DNA of 64,000 bases from Actinoplanes sichuanensis (lineage in GTDB: Bacteria; Actinomycetota; Actinomycetes; Mycobacteriales; Micromonosporaceae): NCBI RefSeq assembly GCF_033097365.1, contig NZ_AP028461.1, forward strand, positions 8,680,001 to 8,744,000, in the 5' to 3' direction. The stretch's first letter is position 1. Every line of letters starts with the position of its first letter. The notes under the pieces were generated by a model. That model saw only the letters and a program-made list of their open reading frames with translations. It was not told the DNA's origin and ran no database searches. Positions 51,255 to 60,785 of the stretch are shown here, piece by piece. Made by a program: the position numbers and the translations under genes.

Positions 51255-51540
51255 CACCCCTCCCACCTCCGGGCGTCACCCAGCGACACGCCAGACACCC
51301 TCCCCACCCCGGGACGCTGACCCAGCGATACGGCAGGCACCCTTCCCGCCCCGGAACACGCGCCCAGTGGCACAGCAGGCACCCTTCCGGGCGCGGGAAG
51401 GGTGCCTGCTGTACCGCTCGCCGCTGGACGGAAGTCGGGAAGCGTTCCTGCCGTGCCGCTCGCTGATGACCGGTAGCCGGAAAAGGTGCCGCCCGCTGAC
51501 GACCGGAAGCCGAAAGGTGCTTGGCGTGCCGCTCGCTGAC
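51255..51540. repeat. Degenerate 42-bp repeat array with inverted halves
   Basis: Upstream of mdh, four copies of a 42-bp unit start CACCC (at 51255, 51296, 51338 and 51380). From about 51395 similar units run in the opposite orientation (GGAAGGGTGCC, then GGGAAGCGTTCC, then GTGCC-type copies, one shortened to 33 bp). The two halves face each other around a central hairpin at 51372-51412. No gene is seen in 51128-51679 otherwise. Confidence 0.75.
51372..51412. repeat. Perfect 17-bp stem hairpin at the centre of the 42-bp array
   Basis: ACAGCAGGCACCCTTCC and GGAAGGGTGCCTGCTGT pair perfectly around a 7-nt loop (GGGCGCG). It lies at the point where the repeat orientation flips. It is 240 nt from the mdh start and about 270 nt from the next gene, so it is not placed like a normal terminator. 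Confidence 0.85.
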
Positions 51541-51679
51541 GACCGGCGGTTGAGAAAGACGCTCGGCGATCGTCGCGAGGCCGCCAGCACCAGGACGACC
51601 CGAACGCAAACCCGTCCACACTGCCCGACCGTCCACAGGGCGACCAGCACGGCGCTCCAACGGCCACCAAGCTGAGCCG

Positions 51680-52603
51680 ATGCCCCGCCACCCGACAATC
51701 CCCGAACAACTCCGCAGCCAGCCGTTCCGAGGCTCCACCGCCGTGAGCGAGGGCTTTCTCACCAGGCCGATGCTCCGCAGCCCGGCCTGGCAACGCCTGC
51801 TGCACGACGTGTACATCCACCGCGACGCACGCTTGGACCACCGCGTGTGGTGCCGAGCTGCCGCGCTGGTCCTGCCGCCCGGAGCGGCGATAGGCGGATT
51901 GAGCGCCGCCCACCTGTGGGGGTTGGAGATCCGGGAGGCGAGAGTCTCCGTGGTCCTGCCGCGCAGCAGATCGTTCCGCCCTCACCCGCACCTGGTGACG
52001 CACCGCACGACACTGGTGCCGGCCGACCTGACCGTCCATGAGGGCATCCCGGTGACCACACCGGAGCGCACCGCATTCGACCTGGGCCGCCGACTGAGCA
52101 GGGCGGGCGCTCTCGGCCTTCTGGATGCGATGCTGCATCGCCACATACTCGGGCTGGATGCCGTCCGGACGATGACCGAGCAACGCCTCACCTGGCCTGG
52201 AGGCGCCGAGCTGGCCGACCTGATCAGGATCGCCGATCCGCGTGCCGAGTCCCCGATGGAGTCACACCTGCGTCTTCTGCTCATCGACGCCCGCCTGCCA
52301 CCCGCGATACCCCAGCTGGAGATCCATGATCGGAGTGGCGGTTTCCTGGCTCGCGCCGACCTGGCCTGGCCGGAGTCCGACCTGATCGCCGAGTATGACG
52401 GCGACCAGCACCGCGACAGGGCGCAGTTCCGTCACGACGTGACCAGGCTGAACGCCCTGCGGACGGCCGGTTGGACGGTGCTCCGGTTCACCGCGGACGA
52501 CGTGCTGCGCCACCCACGTCGTCTGGTCGCGACGGTGTCGGCGGCCCTGGCGGAAGCGGCCGAACGCCAAAGCGGCCGGCACCCACAGAGTGCCGGCCGC
52601 TGA
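51680..52603 (+). CDS. DUF559-like (Vsr-type nuclease fold) protein
   Basis: The 307-aa protein has an N-terminal winged-helix/AbiEi-antitoxin-like region (GLSAAHLWGLEI, IPVTTPERTAFDLGRRL) and a C-terminal PD-(D/E)xK-like domain: ESPMESHLRLLLIDARLP, then RADLAWPESDLIAEYDGDQHR and GWTVLRFTADDVLRHP. Such proteins are common and often present in multiple copies in actinomycetes, with unknown physiological role. A nuclease function is possible, not shown. The start is an ATG without a strong ribosome site. A hairpin overlaps its stop. Confidence 0.72.
   Translation: MPRHPTIPEQLRSQPFRGSTAVSEGFLTRPMLRSPAWQRLLHDVYIHRDARLDHRVWCRAAALVLPPGAAIGGLSAAHLWGLEIREARVSVVLPRSRSFRPHPHLVTHRTTLVPADLTVHEGIPVTTPERTAFDLGRRLSRAGALGLLDAMLHRHILGLDAVRTMTEQRLTWPGGAELADLIRIADPRAESPMESHLRLLLIDARLPPAIPQLEIHDRSGGFLARADLAWPESDLIAEYDGDQHRDRAQFRHDVTRLNALRTAGWTVLRFTADDVLRHPRRLVATVSAALAEAAERQSGRHPQSAGR
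52571..52601. terminator. Bidirectional hairpin at the convergent end with purH
   Basis: AGCGGCCGGCA and TGCCGGCCGCT form a perfect 11-bp stem with a 9-nt loop. The hairpin lies inside the last codons of the plus-strand gene and 16 nt from the end of purH, so it probably stops both transcripts. Confidence 0.75.
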
Positions 52604-52616
52604 TGGAAGCGGGTGG

Positions 52617-54182
52617 TCAGTGGTAGAAGTGGCGGGTTCCGGTCAAGTAGACGGTCAGGCCCGCCTTCGCCGCCGCCTCGATGACCAGTTCGTCCCGAAT
52701 CGAGCCGCCCGGCTGCACCACAGCCTTGATCCCGGCCGCGATCAGCACTTCGAGCCCATCCGGGAACGGGAAGAACGCGTCCGAAGCCGCCACACTCCCC
52801 GCCGCTCGCTCCTCGCCGGCCCGGTTGACCGCGAGGTGCGCCGAGTCGACCCGGTTGACCTGCCCCATGCCGACGCCGACGGTGGCACCGTCCTTGGCCA
52901 GCAGGATCGCGTTGCTCTTCACGCTGCGGATCGCCCGCCACGCGAAGGCCAGGTCGGCCAGCACGTCCGCCGAGGCGGCGTCACCGGTGGCCAGGGTCCA
53001 GTTGGCCGGGTCGTCGCCGGACGCGTCGATCCGGTCTGCCGCCTGCACCAGCACACCGCCGCTGACCTGCTTGATCTCGGTGGCCGGCGGGTTCCAGGCG
53101 GGGGCGACGAGGACCCGGAGGTTCTTCTTCTCCCGGAAGACTTCGAGCGCCTCGGCCTCGTAGGACGGCGCCACGATGACCTCGGTGAAGATCTCGCCGA
53201 GTTGCCGGGCGAGTTCCGCGGTCACTTCCCGATTGACGGCGACCACACCGCCGAAGGCCGAGACCGGGTCACAGGCGTGCGCCTTGCGGTGCGCGTCGGC
53301 GACGTCGGTGCCGACGGCGATGCCGCACGGGTTGGCGTGCTTGATGATCGCCACGCACGGCTCGGTGAAGTCGTTGGCGCTGCGCCAGGCGGCGTCGGCG
53401 TCGACGTAGTTGTTGTACGACATCTCCTTGCCGTGCAACTGCTCGGCCTGGGCGAGGCCGGCCGGCGCGGCCGGGTCGAGGTAGAGCGCGGCCTGCTGGT
53501 GCGGGTTCTCCCCGTACCGAAGGGTGTTCTCGAGCCGGAGCGCGAGCCCGTCGAAGGCCGGCCAGGCGGCGGCGTCGGCGAGGGTGGCGGCGGTCCACCG
53601 GGCGACGGCCACGTCGTACTCCGCGATGTCCGCGAAGGCCTGTGCGGCCAGCGCGCGTCGCTGGGCCAGGGTGAATCCGCCTTCGGCGAGGGCGGAGACG
53701 ATCAGGGGGTACGCCGAGACGGCCGTGACGACCGCAACCGACGCGTGGTTCTTGGCCGCCGACCGCACCATGGCCGGCCCACCGATGTCGATCTTCGCGA
53801 TGCAGTCCTCGACGCCCGCGCCGGAGGCCACCGTCTCGGTGAACGGGTAGAGGTTGCTGACGAGCAGGTCGAACGGCTCGATGCCGAGGTCGGCGAGCTC
53901 CTGCACGTGACCTTCGAGCCGCAGGTCGGCGAGCAGCCCGGCGTGCACCTTGGGGTGCAGGGTCTTGACCCGGTCGCTGAGGATCTCCGGGAACCCGGTC
54001 AGCTCCTCCACCCGGGTCACCGGCACGCCGGCTTTCTCCACGGTCGACGCGGTCGAGCCGGTGGAGACGATCTGCACTCCGGCGGCGTGCAGCGCCTGTG
54101 CCAACTCGACGATGCCGTCCTTGTACCAGACGCTCAGCAGCGCCCGCTTGATCGGACGACGCCCCTCTGTTGAGGTGCTCAC
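52617..54182 (-). CDS. purH: Bifunctional AICAR formyltransferase / IMP cyclohydrolase PurH
   Basis: PurH does the last two steps of IMP synthesis. The 521-aa protein has the N-terminal MGS-like IMP cyclohydrolase domain (about 10-155; [20 protein letters not shown]) and the C-terminal AICAR transformylase (about 160-521; [20 protein letters not shown], the [19 protein letters not shown] motif). The GTG start overlaps the purN TGA (GTGA), so the two are coupled and share the purine pathway. Confidence 0.97.
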   Translation of the reverse strand: MSTSTEGRRPIKRALLSVWYKDGIVELAQALHAAGVQIVSTGSTASTVEKAGVPVTRVEELTGFPEILSDRVKTLHPKVHAGLLADLRLEGHVQELADLGIEPFDLLVSNLYPFTETVASGAGVEDCIAKIDIGGPAMVRSAAKNHASVAVVTAVSAYPLIVSALAEGGFTLAQRRALAAQAFADIAEYDVAVARWTAATLADAAAWPAFDGLALRLENTLRYGENPHQQAALYLDPAAPAGLAQAEQLHGKEMSYNNYVDADAAWRSANDFTEPCVAIIKHANPCGIAVGTDVADAHRKAHACDPVSAFGGVVAVNREVTAELARQLGEIFTEVIVAPSYEAEALEVFREKKNLRVLVAPAWNPPATEIKQVSGGVLVQAADRIDASGDDPANWTLATGDAASADVLADLAFAWRAIRSVKSNAILLAKDGATVGVGMGQVNRVDSAHLAVNRAGEERAAGSVAASDAFFPFPDGLEVLIAAGIKAVVQPGGSIRDELVIEAAAKAGLTVYLTGTRHFYH

Positions 54183-54796
54183 GGGATCCGTACCTTCCTG
54201 TCCTCGATGGTCCAGCCGTCCCGGACCAGCTTGCCGACGTGGTCGACCAGTTGGGCCCGCTCGGCCACCTTGATGCGCTCGGTGAGCGTCTCCTCCGTGT
54301 CGTCGTCGAGCACGGGGACCACGGTCTGCGCGATGATCGGTCCGGTGTCGACACCGGCGTCCACGAAGAAGAGCGTCGCTCCGGCGACCTTCACGCCGTA
54401 CGCCAGCGCGTCCCGCGGCCCGTGGATGCCGGGAAAGGCGGGGAGCAGCGCGTTGTGCGTGTTGATGTACCGGTCGCCGAACGCGTCGAGGAACTGCTTG
54501 CCGACGAGTTTGAGGAAGCCGGCCGAGATCACCAGGTCGGGCCGGTGGGCGGCGACGTGCTCGGTGAGTGCGGCGTCCCAGTCGTCACGGGTGGGATAGG
54601 ACTTCACCGAGTCGACGAAGGTGGGGATCCCGGCGGCCGTGGCGTGGTCCAGTCCGGCGATCCCGTCCCGGTCGGCGCCGACGGCGACGACTGTCGCCCC
54701 ATACGCCGGATCGGCTGTCGCTTCGAGAAGAGCCTGCAGGTTGCTGCCCGACCCGGAGATGAGAACGACCAGGCGGGCGGGCGCGGGGTCAGTCAC
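54179..54796 (-). CDS. purN: Phosphoribosylglycinamide formyltransferase PurN
   Basis: PurN adds a formyl group to GAR in purine synthesis. The 205-aa protein has the [16 protein letters not shown] substrate loop, the active-site [14 protein letters not shown] with His, and [18 protein letters not shown]. The GTG start at 54796 has no ribosome site, but a TAGGGT -10-like element lies 6 nt upstream, so the transcript may be leaderless. It leads the purN-purH operon. Confidence 0.95.
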   Translation of the reverse strand: MTDPAPARLVVLISGSGSNLQALLEATADPAYGATVVAVGADRDGIAGLDHATAAGIPTFVDSVKSYPTRDDWDAALTEHVAAHRPDLVISAGFLKLVGKQFLDAFGDRYINTHNALLPAFPGIHGPRDALAYGVKVAGATLFFVDAGVDTGPIIAQTVVPVLDDDTEETLTERIKVAERAQLVDHVGKLVRDGWTIEDRKVRIP

Positions 54797-54802
54797 CTGT
54801 GC

Positions 54803-54808
54803 ACCCTA
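54803..54808 (-). promoter_or_regulatory. -10 element for leaderless purN
   Basis: TAGGGT (minus strand) lies 6 nt before the purN GTG start. No Shine-Dalgarno is present. The spacing suits transcription starting at the start codon. Confidence 0.45.
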
Positions 54809-54844
54809 TCGTCGCCTCGGCGGACGCCCGGCAACCGGGGCGTT

Positions 54845-56323
54845 TCACCCGCGGCGGAACGCCCGGGTGGCGGCGGCGCCGACGGTGACCGCGACCGCCA
54901 CCACGATCGCGGCGACGATGCCGGTCTGTATCGGGTCGGGCCCGATCCGGGACAGCCGCCCGGACCCGAGCGCCCCGCCGGAGGCCCACGCGAGCCCGGC
55001 CAGGACGATTCCGGCGACGGGCCCGGCGAGCAGACTCGACATGATCACCAGCAGCCACGGCGGTTCGACGTCGGCGACGGTGACCTTGCCTTTGGACTTG
55101 CGCCGGGTGTGCCGCCAGGCGCTCTCCCGCCCGAACCGCAGCCGCTGGGTGAGGGTCCAGCCGGCGACCGCTCCGGCGATCACCGGCAGCGCGAGCAGGA
55201 CGGTTCCGGCGGCGCCGATCGGGCCTTCGGGCAGGCCGGCGATGAGCGGGACCATCGGGGGCGGGCCGAGCGTGACCTCGGTCAACCGGACCGCCGTGTC
55301 GGTGCCGATGGCGAACCCGGGACCGAGCAGGTAGGCGGTCACCCAGATGGCGGCGTTCACCGCGTACCCGACGCTGATCAGGGTGATGCCGGCCTGGCCG
55401 GCGACGCCGGTCCGGTAGTTGGCGATGATCTCGGCGGCCTGGGCGCCGCCGAGCGCGACGGCGAGGCCTCCGACGACCGCGCCGGCACCGACGACGAGGA
55501 ACGCGGCGACCAGCCCGGTCCGGATGCCGTGGCGCAGCGCCGGGGGCAGCCGGCGGGCGAGCGTGCTGACGGCGCCGGTGCCGCGCAGGGCGCCCAGCAG
55601 GGCCCCGGTCACGCCGAGGGCGAGGAAGTGCCACGCGGCGCGTCCGGTGGAGATCTCGGTGCCGCGGCCGTCGGTGAGCTGGGCCGCCGAGACCCCGATC
55701 AGGGTGTACGCCGTACCGACGGCGACCGCGACCAGGAGCGCCCGGCCGAGCGACCCGGTGCGCCGGGCCCCGATGGCGCGGGTGACGTGCAGTCCGGCGC
55801 GGTTGAGCCGCCAGAGGATCAGCACCGTGAGCAGCAGCGGCGCGAGCGCGAGTGGCCCGATCGAGGTGCCGATCGGGACGCCGTGCCCGAGTAGCCAGCC
55901 GGCCAGTCCGGCGTGTGCGGCGGCGACGAGTCCACCGGAGCCTTCGAGGGTGCGGGCCAGCCCGATCACCGCGGCGACCGGGAGGTAGGTGATCAGGGCC
56001 GCCCAGACGGTGGCGAAGAGCGCGGCCACCGGCAGTGGGGCGCCGCGCCCGGCCGGTGGGCGGCGCTGGATGGGCACACGCACGGTCTCGCGGCGGCCGA
56101 GCATCGCGTCGTCCACGACGACGGTGTCGCGCCGGTCGGCCTCGGTCGGGTCGTCGCCGGTCGGGCGGTCACCGGCGGGGATGGCCTCGGTGGGCCGGTC
56201 CTCGGGTGGGGCTCCGGGTCGCTGCCGATCGATGGCTGCGGTGTCGCGCACGACGGACTGGAGCGCCTCGGCGACCGCGAACGGGTCCTCCGAGCCGCCT
56301 GGCCGGTCGGTTGTGCTGGACAT
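54845..56323 (-). CDS. DUF6350-family membrane protein
   Basis: The 492-aa protein has a charged, disordered N-terminus (about 1-95) and then about ten membrane spans, for example AALFATVWAALITYLPVAAV and AVAVGTAYTLIGVSAAQL. A membrane protein of this type between purN and sucD is a conserved actinobacterial arrangement and is annotated DUF6350. Its role is unknown to me. The start is an ATG at 56323. It may be part of the same transcript as purN-purH (gap 48 nt) unless the purN promoter dominates. Confidence 0.82.
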   Translation of the reverse strand: MSSTTDRPGGSEDPFAVAEALQSVVRDTAAIDRQRPGAPPEDRPTEAIPAGDRPTGDDPTEADRRDTVVVDDAMLGRRETVRVPIQRRPPAGRGAPLPVAALFATVWAALITYLPVAAVIGLARTLEGSGGLVAAAHAGLAGWLLGHGVPIGTSIGPLALAPLLLTVLILWRLNRAGLHVTRAIGARRTGSLGRALLVAVAVGTAYTLIGVSAAQLTDGRGTEISTGRAAWHFLALGVTGALLGALRGTGAVSTLARRLPPALRHGIRTGLVAAFLVVGAGAVVGGLAVALGGAQAAEIIANYRTGVAGQAGITLISVGYAVNAAIWVTAYLLGPGFAIGTDTAVRLTEVTLGPPPMVPLIAGLPEGPIGAAGTVLLALPVIAGAVAGWTLTQRLRFGRESAWRHTRRKSKGKVTVADVEPPWLLVIMSSLLAGPVAGIVLAGLAWASGGALGSGRLSRIGPDPIQTGIVAAIVVAVAVTVGAAATRAFRRG

Positions 56324-56369
56324 CGGCGCCTACTTTTCCATGCCGTGGCCGGGTCGGCGATGCAGAAAC

Positions 56370-56417
56370 GACGGCGCGCCGCCGATCGGGTCGGTTCCCG
56401 ATCGACAGCGCGCCGTC
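56370..56417 (-). terminator. Terminator after sucD
   Basis: The outer arms GACGGCGCGC and GCGCGCCGTC, and inner arms CGATCGGG and CCCGATCG, pair around a 6-nt loop with a small internal loop. The structure starts 14 nt after the sucD stop (minus strand). Confidence 0.8.
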
Positions 56418-56430
56418 TCCACAGCCGTGA

Positions 56431-57312
56431 TCAGCTCAAGATGTCGCGCATGAGCTGGGCGGTCTCGGACGGCGTCTTGCCGACCTTGACCCCGGCCGCC
56501 TCGAGGGCGACCTTCTTGGCGTCGGCGGTGCCGGCCGAGCCGGAGATGATGGCGCCGGCGTGGCCCATCGTCTTTCCGGGCGGCGCGGTGAAGCCGGCGA
56601 TGTAGCCGACGACCGGCTTGGTGACGTTGGCCTTGATGAACTCGGCCGCACGCTCCTCGGCGTCGCCGCCGATCTCGCCGATCATCACGATCGCGTCGGT
56701 CTCCGGGTCGTCCTGGAACGCCCGCAGCGCGTCGATGTGGGTGGTGCCGATGATCGGGTCACCGCCGATGCCGACCGCGGTGGAGAAGCCGAACTCACGC
56801 AGCTCGTACATGAGCTGGTAGGTCAGCGTGCCGCTCTTGCTGACCAGACCGATCCGACCCTGCGGGGTGATGTCGGCCGGGATGATGCCGGCGTTGGAGG
56901 CGCCGGGCGACGCGATGCCGGGGCAGTTCGGACCGATGATGCGGGTCTTCTCGCCCTTGGCCACGTTGTACGCCCAGAACGCCGCCGAGTCCTGCACCGG
57001 CACGCCCTCGGTGATCACCACGGCGAGCGGGATCTCGGCGTCGATCGCCTCGATGACCGCGGCCTTGGTGAACGCCGGCGGGACGAAGATGACCGACACG
57101 TCGGCGCCGGTCTCGGCGATCGCCTCGGCGACGGTGGCGAAGACGGGCAGCTCGGTGCCGTCGAAGTCCACCTTGGTGCCGGCCTTGCGCGGGTTGACAC
57201 CGCCTACTACCTGGGTGCCCGCGGCGAGCATCCGCTTGGTGTGCTTGGAGCCCTCACCACCGGTGATGCCCTGGACGATGACCTTGGAGTCCTTGGTGAG
57301 CCAGATCGCCAT
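56431..57312 (-). CDS. sucD: Succinate-CoA ligase, alpha subunit
   Basis: SucD forms the catalytic heterodimer with SucC and makes succinate with ATP or GTP. The 293-aa protein has the CoA-binding start ([19 protein letters not shown]), [11 protein letters not shown], and the phosphohistidine loop region [20 protein letters not shown]. Length matches the family. It starts 4 nt after sucC, so translation is coupled. Confidence 0.96.
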   Translation of the reverse strand: MAIWLTKDSKVIVQGITGGEGSKHTKRMLAAGTQVVGGVNPRKAGTKVDFDGTELPVFATVAEAIAETGADVSVIFVPPAFTKAAVIEAIDAEIPLAVVITEGVPVQDSAAFWAYNVAKGEKTRIIGPNCPGIASPGASNAGIIPADITPQGRIGLVSKSGTLTYQLMYELREFGFSTAVGIGGDPIIGTTHIDALRAFQDDPETDAIVMIGEIGGDAEERAAEFIKANVTKPVVGYIAGFTAPPGKTMGHAGAIISGSAGTADAKKVALEAAGVKVGKTPSETAQLMRDILS

Positions 57313-57316
57313 TAGT

Positions 57317-58495
57317 TCACTTCCCCGCAGCCGCGAGCTCGGCGGCGCGCTGGGCCGCTCCGTCCATCGTGTCCACCCGCTCGACCAGCGGGTTGTTCGC
57401 TCCGTCGAGGATGGCCCGGCCGGCCTCGGCGTTGTTGCCGTCGAGGCGGACCACGAGCGGCTTGGTGACAGTCTCGCCGCGCTCGGCGAGCAGCGCCAGG
57501 GCCTGGATGATGCCGTTGGCGACCGCGTCGCAGGCGGTGATGCCGCCGAAGACGTTGACGAAGACGGACTTGACGGCCGGGTCGCCGAGGACGATCTCCA
57601 GGCCGTTCGCCATCACCTGGGCGCTGGCGCCACCACCGATGTCGAGGAAGTTGGCCGGCTTGACGCCGCCGTGCTGCTCGCCCGCGTAGGCGACCACGTC
57701 GAGGGTCGACATGACCAGGCCGGCGCCGTTGCCGATGATGCCGACCTCGCCGTCCAACTTGACGTAGTTGAGGTTCTTGGCCTTGGCGGCCTGCTCCAGC
57801 GGGTCGACCGCGGACTTGTCCTCGAGGGCCTCGTGGTCGGGGTGCCGGAAGCCGGCGTTCTCGTCCAGGGTGACCTTGGCGTCGAGCGCCAGCACCCGGC
57901 CGTCGCCGACCTTGGCGAGCGGGTTGACCTCGACGAGGGTGGCGTCCTCGGCGACGAACGCGGCCCACAGCTTCACCGCGATGTCGACGACCTGCTCGGC
58001 GACCTCGGCCGGGAACTTGGCGGCGGCGACGATCTCCCGCGCCTTGGCCTCGTCCACGCCCTTGCTCGCGTCGATCGCGATCTTGGCGACCCGGTCCGGG
58101 TCCTCCTCGGCGACCGTCTCGATCTCCATACCGCCGGCGACGCTGGCGATGCAGAGGAACGTGCGGTTGGCCCGGTCCAGCAGGTAGGAGAAGTAGTACT
58201 CCTCCACGATGTCGGCCGTCTCGGCCAGCATCACCTTGTGGACCGTGTGGCCCTTGATGTCCATGCCCAGGATGTCGGTCGCGCGGGCCTCGGCCTCGTC
58301 GGCGCCGTCGGCCAGCTTCACACCGCCGGCCTTACCGCGGCCACCGACCTTGACCTGCGCCTTGACGACGACCTTGCCGCCCAGCCGCTCGGCGATCGCC
58401 CGGGCCTCCTGCGGGGTCTCGGCGACGCCGCCGCCCAGCACGGGCAGCCCGTGCCGTTCGAACAGGTCGCGCCCCTGATACTCGAACAGGTCCAC
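57317..58495 (-). CDS. sucC: Succinate-CoA ligase, beta subunit
   Basis: SucC carries the ATP-grasp nucleotide site of succinyl-CoA synthetase. The 392-aa protein opens [19 protein letters not shown] and contains [22 protein letters not shown] and the nucleotide-binding region [13 protein letters not shown], typical of the beta subunit. The GTG at 58495 was chosen because AAAGGAGAC lies 5-8 nt upstream. A frame starting at 58531 would lack a site. It is transcribed away from the 598-nt gap before the B12-binding gene. Confidence 0.96.
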   Translation of the reverse strand: MDLFEYQGRDLFERHGLPVLGGGVAETPQEARAIAERLGGKVVVKAQVKVGGRGKAGGVKLADGADEAEARATDILGMDIKGHTVHKVMLAETADIVEEYYFSYLLDRANRTFLCIASVAGGMEIETVAEEDPDRVAKIAIDASKGVDEAKAREIVAAAKFPAEVAEQVVDIAVKLWAAFVAEDATLVEVNPLAKVGDGRVLALDAKVTLDENAGFRHPDHEALEDKSAVDPLEQAAKAKNLNYVKLDGEVGIIGNGAGLVMSTLDVVAYAGEQHGGVKPANFLDIGGGASAQVMANGLEIVLGDPAVKSVFVNVFGGITACDAVANGIIQALALLAERGETVTKPLVVRLDGNNAEAGRAILDGANNPLVERVDTMDGAAQRAAELAAAGK

Positions 58496-59093
58496 GTGTC
58501 TCCTTTCGCTCGCGACGCCAAGCGCCGGCAAGCCGCACCATTGCGTCCCGACCTGTGTGCGCGGGGCAGCGCGGCCGCGCCGCCAGCGTGAGGATCGTCA
58601 GGCCTTTTCACATGTGCGAAACGGCCTTCATCCGCAGACTAGCGACCGGAACGACCCCGGTGAGCGCGCGGGTGCGCGGTGTGCAAGACCACACACTGGA
58701 GTGACGAAAGCGCAGCTCCGGGACGGTTGGGGCGACCGCGCACAGTGTGCACACAGAGAACTCACTTCAGCGGTGGACGGCGATGTGGTGGCGCATCTCG
58801 CGCCGGTCGGCGCCACTGTCGCGGTACCGCCGGAAAAATCACGCGGGCGCGCGTAACCGGCCTGGGAGGGGGTCGTTGAGTGTGGTGTCGGAGCGCTACG
58901 GCGCTCGCAAGGAAGACGGCCGATGCCCTGTCGGTCGAGGGGTGGCGGCGGGGCATCGCGCATAGAGGGGCCGGACGTGTGAGGGGTGCGTCCGGCCTCT
59001 CCCCTTGCGCGGGGGCCGAACCCCGGCTGGTTCCCAGAGCCGTCTCAGCGATGCGCGGACAGCACTGACGACCAGCCGAAAGGCTCTCCGGAA
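58496..59093. other. Long intergenic region before sucC
   Basis: No gene is supported here. It should hold the sucC promoter. A GGCC-flanked, partly symmetric stretch around CACATGTG lies at about 58601-58626, some 110 nt upstream of sucC. A hairpin lies at 58964-59001. Short frames on both strands have poor codon usage. Confidence 0.6.
58964..59001 (-). terminator. Candidate terminator downstream of the B12-binding gene
   Basis: GAGGGGCCGGACG and CGTCCGGCCTCTC pair (12 of 13) around an 11-nt loop, 93 nt after the stop of the B12-binding gene. The distance makes the assignment uncertain. Confidence 0.5.
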
Positions 59094-59498
59094 TCAGGCG
59101 ACGGGCGTCGCCACATTGGCGCGGACCCATTCGACGATGGATTCCAGCGATGCACCGGGCGTGAATAGACCGGCTACCCCGAGTGATTGCAATTCCGTGA
59201 TGTCGTCGTCGGGAATGATGCCGCCGCCGAATACCACGATGTCCGAGGCGTCACGCTCCGCCAACAGTTCCAGCACTCTCCGAAAGAGTGTCATGTGCGC
59301 TCCGGAGAGAACCGACAGGCCGATGCCGTCGGCGTCCTCCTGAATCGCGGTCTCGACGATCTGCTCGGGCGTCTGATGCAGCCCGGTGTAGATCACCTCC
59401 ATGCCGGCGTCACGCAGCGCCCGCGCGATCACCTTGGCTCCGCGGTCATGCCCGTCCAGCCCGGGCTTGGCGACGACGACCCTGATCCGTGCTTGCAT
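59094..59498 (-). CDS. Stand-alone cobalamin-binding domain protein
   Basis: The 134-aa protein is a complete B12-binding domain like the C-terminal domain or small subunit of acyl-CoA mutases. It opens [20 protein letters not shown], with the cobalamin-ligand motif DxHxxG (Asp15, His17, Gly20), then [13 protein letters not shown] and [11 protein letters not shown]. No mutase catalytic subunit gene is in this window, so its partner must be elsewhere. It probably serves a methylmalonyl- or isobutyryl-type mutase. Confidence 0.88.
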   Translation of the reverse strand: MQARIRVVVAKPGLDGHDRGAKVIARALRDAGMEVIYTGLHQTPEQIVETAIQEDADGIGLSVLSGAHMTLFRRVLELLAERDASDIVVFGGGIIPDDDITELQSLGVAGLFTPGASLESIVEWVRANVATPVA

Positions 59499-59780
59499 GC
59501 TGACCCCTTCGGGCTGTCCGACCCCGGTGTAAGCCGCCGCTGCGGGCCACCGTCCGCGGTCACCTTAACGAACGGTAACCCGCCGCGCCGGGCCTCGGTA
59601 CCCGGAGGTGACGGCCGACCGCCACGGAGAATTGTTCAATCGGTCACATTACCGAGTGCTTCTCGGGCAATTACAGAGTGTCGCCACAGGGGGGATCCGG
59701 AAAGCCCACCAATTCGGACAATAGCTGATCAATGCTGACCAGGAACTGTCACGAAATTGGCGCTGCGACTTGTGACCCGG

Positions 59781-59888
59781 CTGCCGTTTCGTTACCGTGG
59801 CCACGGCTGTCGCACAGGTTCCCCCCACAACGGCAGTCCGGCGGACCACTGTTTCGAACCGGGTCAACCCAATTTCCCGGGGTTCGAA
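59781..59888 (+). ncRNA. Structured RNA leader of the first LytM gene (riboswitch candidate)
   Basis: CTGCCGTT (59781) pairs with AACGGCAG (59829), enclosing CCGTGG/CCACGG. A GTCC/GGAC stem and a TTCGAACC (59853)/GGTTCGAA (59881) stem follow. The stems lie in order between 43 and 150 nt upstream of the gene start. LytM and Rpf genes in actinobacteria are often controlled by the c-di-AMP (ydaO) riboswitch, which makes it the first candidate, but I did not match its consensus with certainty. The rest of 59499-59930 shows no gene. Confidence 0.45.
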
Positions 59889-59930
59889 CTGCGGATCCGT
59901 CGCCGCAATGCCACTGACGGAGGATTCTTC

Positions 59931-60665
59931 GTGCGCCAGCGCTTGTCGTCTGAGCCCGATCGCTATCGCGGTCGGCGCCGAGTGCCGACACCCCCGCGCA
60001 GCCGCTACGCAGTCGTCGTCACATCAGCATTCGTCGGAGCCGGTGTCGTCGCTCTCGGCGCGGCCTCCAACCTTCCGGACAACAAGGCAGTCGACCCCGA
60101 CGTCCTGTCGAGTCTGTCCAAGGGCTCGTCGATCACCACCGACGCCCTGGAGAACCGGGACGACAACGCCGCCTCCCGCGGTGAGAACCGTGAGGCCAAC
60201 ACTCAGCTCAGCGCCGAGGACGCCGCACAGGACATCTACCTGCTGCCGCTCGACGACTACGAGTTCACCTCGGCCTACGGTGTCCGGTTCGGCAAGCTGC
60301 ACGCCGGCATCGACCTGGCCGCCCCGGACGGCACGCCCTACAAGGCGGTGCACGGCGGCACGGTGACCGCCGCCGGTTACGCCGGAGGGTACGGCTACTC
60401 GATCACCATCCGGCAGGACGACGGCACCGAGATGATCTACGCCCATTCCCGGCGCACGCTGGTGAACAAGGGCGACGTGGTCAAGGCCGGCCAGGTGATC
60501 GGCGAGGTCGGCAACACCGGGTACTCGTACGGGACGCACCTGCACCTCGAAGTGCACGTCAACGGCACCCCGGTCGACCCGATCACCTTCCTCGAGGAGC
60601 GCGGCGTCAGCATCAAGCTCCAGATGGAGTCGGTGTATGCGGCTCTCGACGCCGAGGCTTCCTGA
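59931..60665 (+). CDS. LytM/M23 peptidoglycan peptidase
   Basis: The 244-aa protein has a basic N-terminus, one membrane segment (about 26-45) as anchor or signal, a spacer, and an M23 domain from about 110. Zn ligands are His124 and Asp128 (KLHAGIDLAAPDG) and His205 (GTHLHLEVH, with His203), with His172 also near the site, so it should be active on peptide cross-links. The GTG at 59931 has GGAGG 8 nt upstream. Longer frames starting at 59757 lie in the leader. It is followed by a second M23 gene, perhaps as an operon. Confidence 0.9.
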   Translation: MRQRLSSEPDRYRGRRRVPTPPRSRYAVVVTSAFVGAGVVALGAASNLPDNKAVDPDVLSSLSKGSSITTDALENRDDNAASRGENREANTQLSAEDAAQDIYLLPLDDYEFTSAYGVRFGKLHAGIDLAAPDGTPYKAVHGGTVTAAGYAGGYGYSITIRQDDGTEMIYAHSRRTLVNKGDVVKAGQVIGEVGNTGYSYGTHLHLEVHVNGTPVDPITFLEERGVSIKLQMESVYAALDAEAS

Positions 60666-60785
60666 CTTTCCGCATTACCCGGTTGCATCTCGGTTGAACC
60701 GACAGTTCAGCCATCAGCGCCCCAGGCTCCGGTACCGACCAGGTACGTGACAGCACGACGTCACGGCAGTCGGGGGAGCATCCGC

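Noticed and set aside
59881..59895. GGTTCGAAC resembling a tRNA T-loop
   Set aside because: No acceptor stem, anticodon stem or CCA context fits around it. It pairs instead with TTCGAACC upstream as a hairpin.
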